Shown one piece after another: positions 6,092-6,117 of a stretch of DNA of 6,117 nt (positions are counted from its first letter, which is position 1; the number at the start of each line of letters is the position of its first letter). The position numbers and the translations under genes are program-made. Source of the DNA: JABWCE01 sp046154525 (GTDB taxonomy: Bacteria > Bacteroidota > Bacteroidia > NS11-12g > UBA9320); NCBI GenBank assembly GCA_046154525.1, contig JBJXDS010000154.1:1-6117 (forward strand). Direction: 5' to 3'. Under the pieces are notes generated by a model. That model saw only the letters and a list, made by a program, of their open reading frames with translations. It was not told the DNA's origin and made no database searches.

Positions 6092-6117
6092 ACCACGGAG
6101 GCACCGAGAAAACGAAG
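6091..6117. repeat. Degenerate CACGGAG intergenic repeat, cut by the window end
   Basis: Directly overlapping the TGA of the flavoenzyme gene, three heptamers follow: CACGGAG (6094-6100), CACCGAG (6102-6108) and AACGAAG (6111-6117), separated by G and AA. This resembles an intergenic repeat of the form CACGGAG-G-CACGGAG-AA-CACGGAG that I recall from many bacterial genomes. The element may continue past the window. Its first 11 bases (6091-6101) are the exact reverse complement of 5103-5113 in the palindrome upstream of the same gene. Confidence 0.5.

Noticed and set aside
1..6117. Defence system or mobile element built around the helicase
   Set aside because: No nuclease, methylase, toxin, transposase or integrase accompanies the helicase; neighbours are a DUF4139 protein and housekeeping-type enzymes.

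Overview
The window looks like an ordinary chromosomal stretch from a member of the Bacteroidota. The evidence is the AT-rich coding style, start codons without a usable Shine-Dalgarno sequence but with A-rich leaders, two promoter candidates of the Bacteroidota type (TAnnTTTG around -7, one with TTTG around -33), and four proteins whose architectures are common in that phylum. I cannot name a genus. No RNA gene, CRISPR array, insertion sequence, integrase or phage gene is visible.

Layout. Positions 1-2025 (minus strand) hold most of a PIF1/RecD-like superfamily 1 helicase. The frame is open without a stop through 675 codons and runs off the left edge inside what looks like a C-terminal HRDC domain. 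Upstream of it, on the same strand, 2204-3790 encodes a secreted or periplasmic DUF4139-family protein with a clear signal peptide. The 178 bp between the two holds a hairpin just after the DUF4139 stop, which may separate the two transcripts. From 3791 to 3993 is a divergent intergenic region with one promoter facing each way and two fragments of a G-tract-rich intergenic repeat. On the plus strand, 3994-5088 is gcvT (the T-protein of the glycine cleavage system). After a 55-bp gap filled by a near-perfect 33-bp palindrome comes 5144-6091, a FabK-like/nitronate monooxygenase-family flavoenzyme. The last 26 bases start another intergenic repeat made of degenerate CACGGAG units.

How the genes relate. 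gcvT and the flavoenzyme are codirectional and may be cotranscribed unless the palindrome terminates transcription; they share no obvious pathway. The helicase and the DUF4139 gene are codirectional without an evident functional link. I see no convincing case for a new multi-gene system. The most interesting material is intergenic: the palindrome before the flavoenzyme gene and the CACGGAG element after it share an 11-nt reverse-complement word, and the gcvT promoter appears to be built partly into a G-rich repeat fragment.
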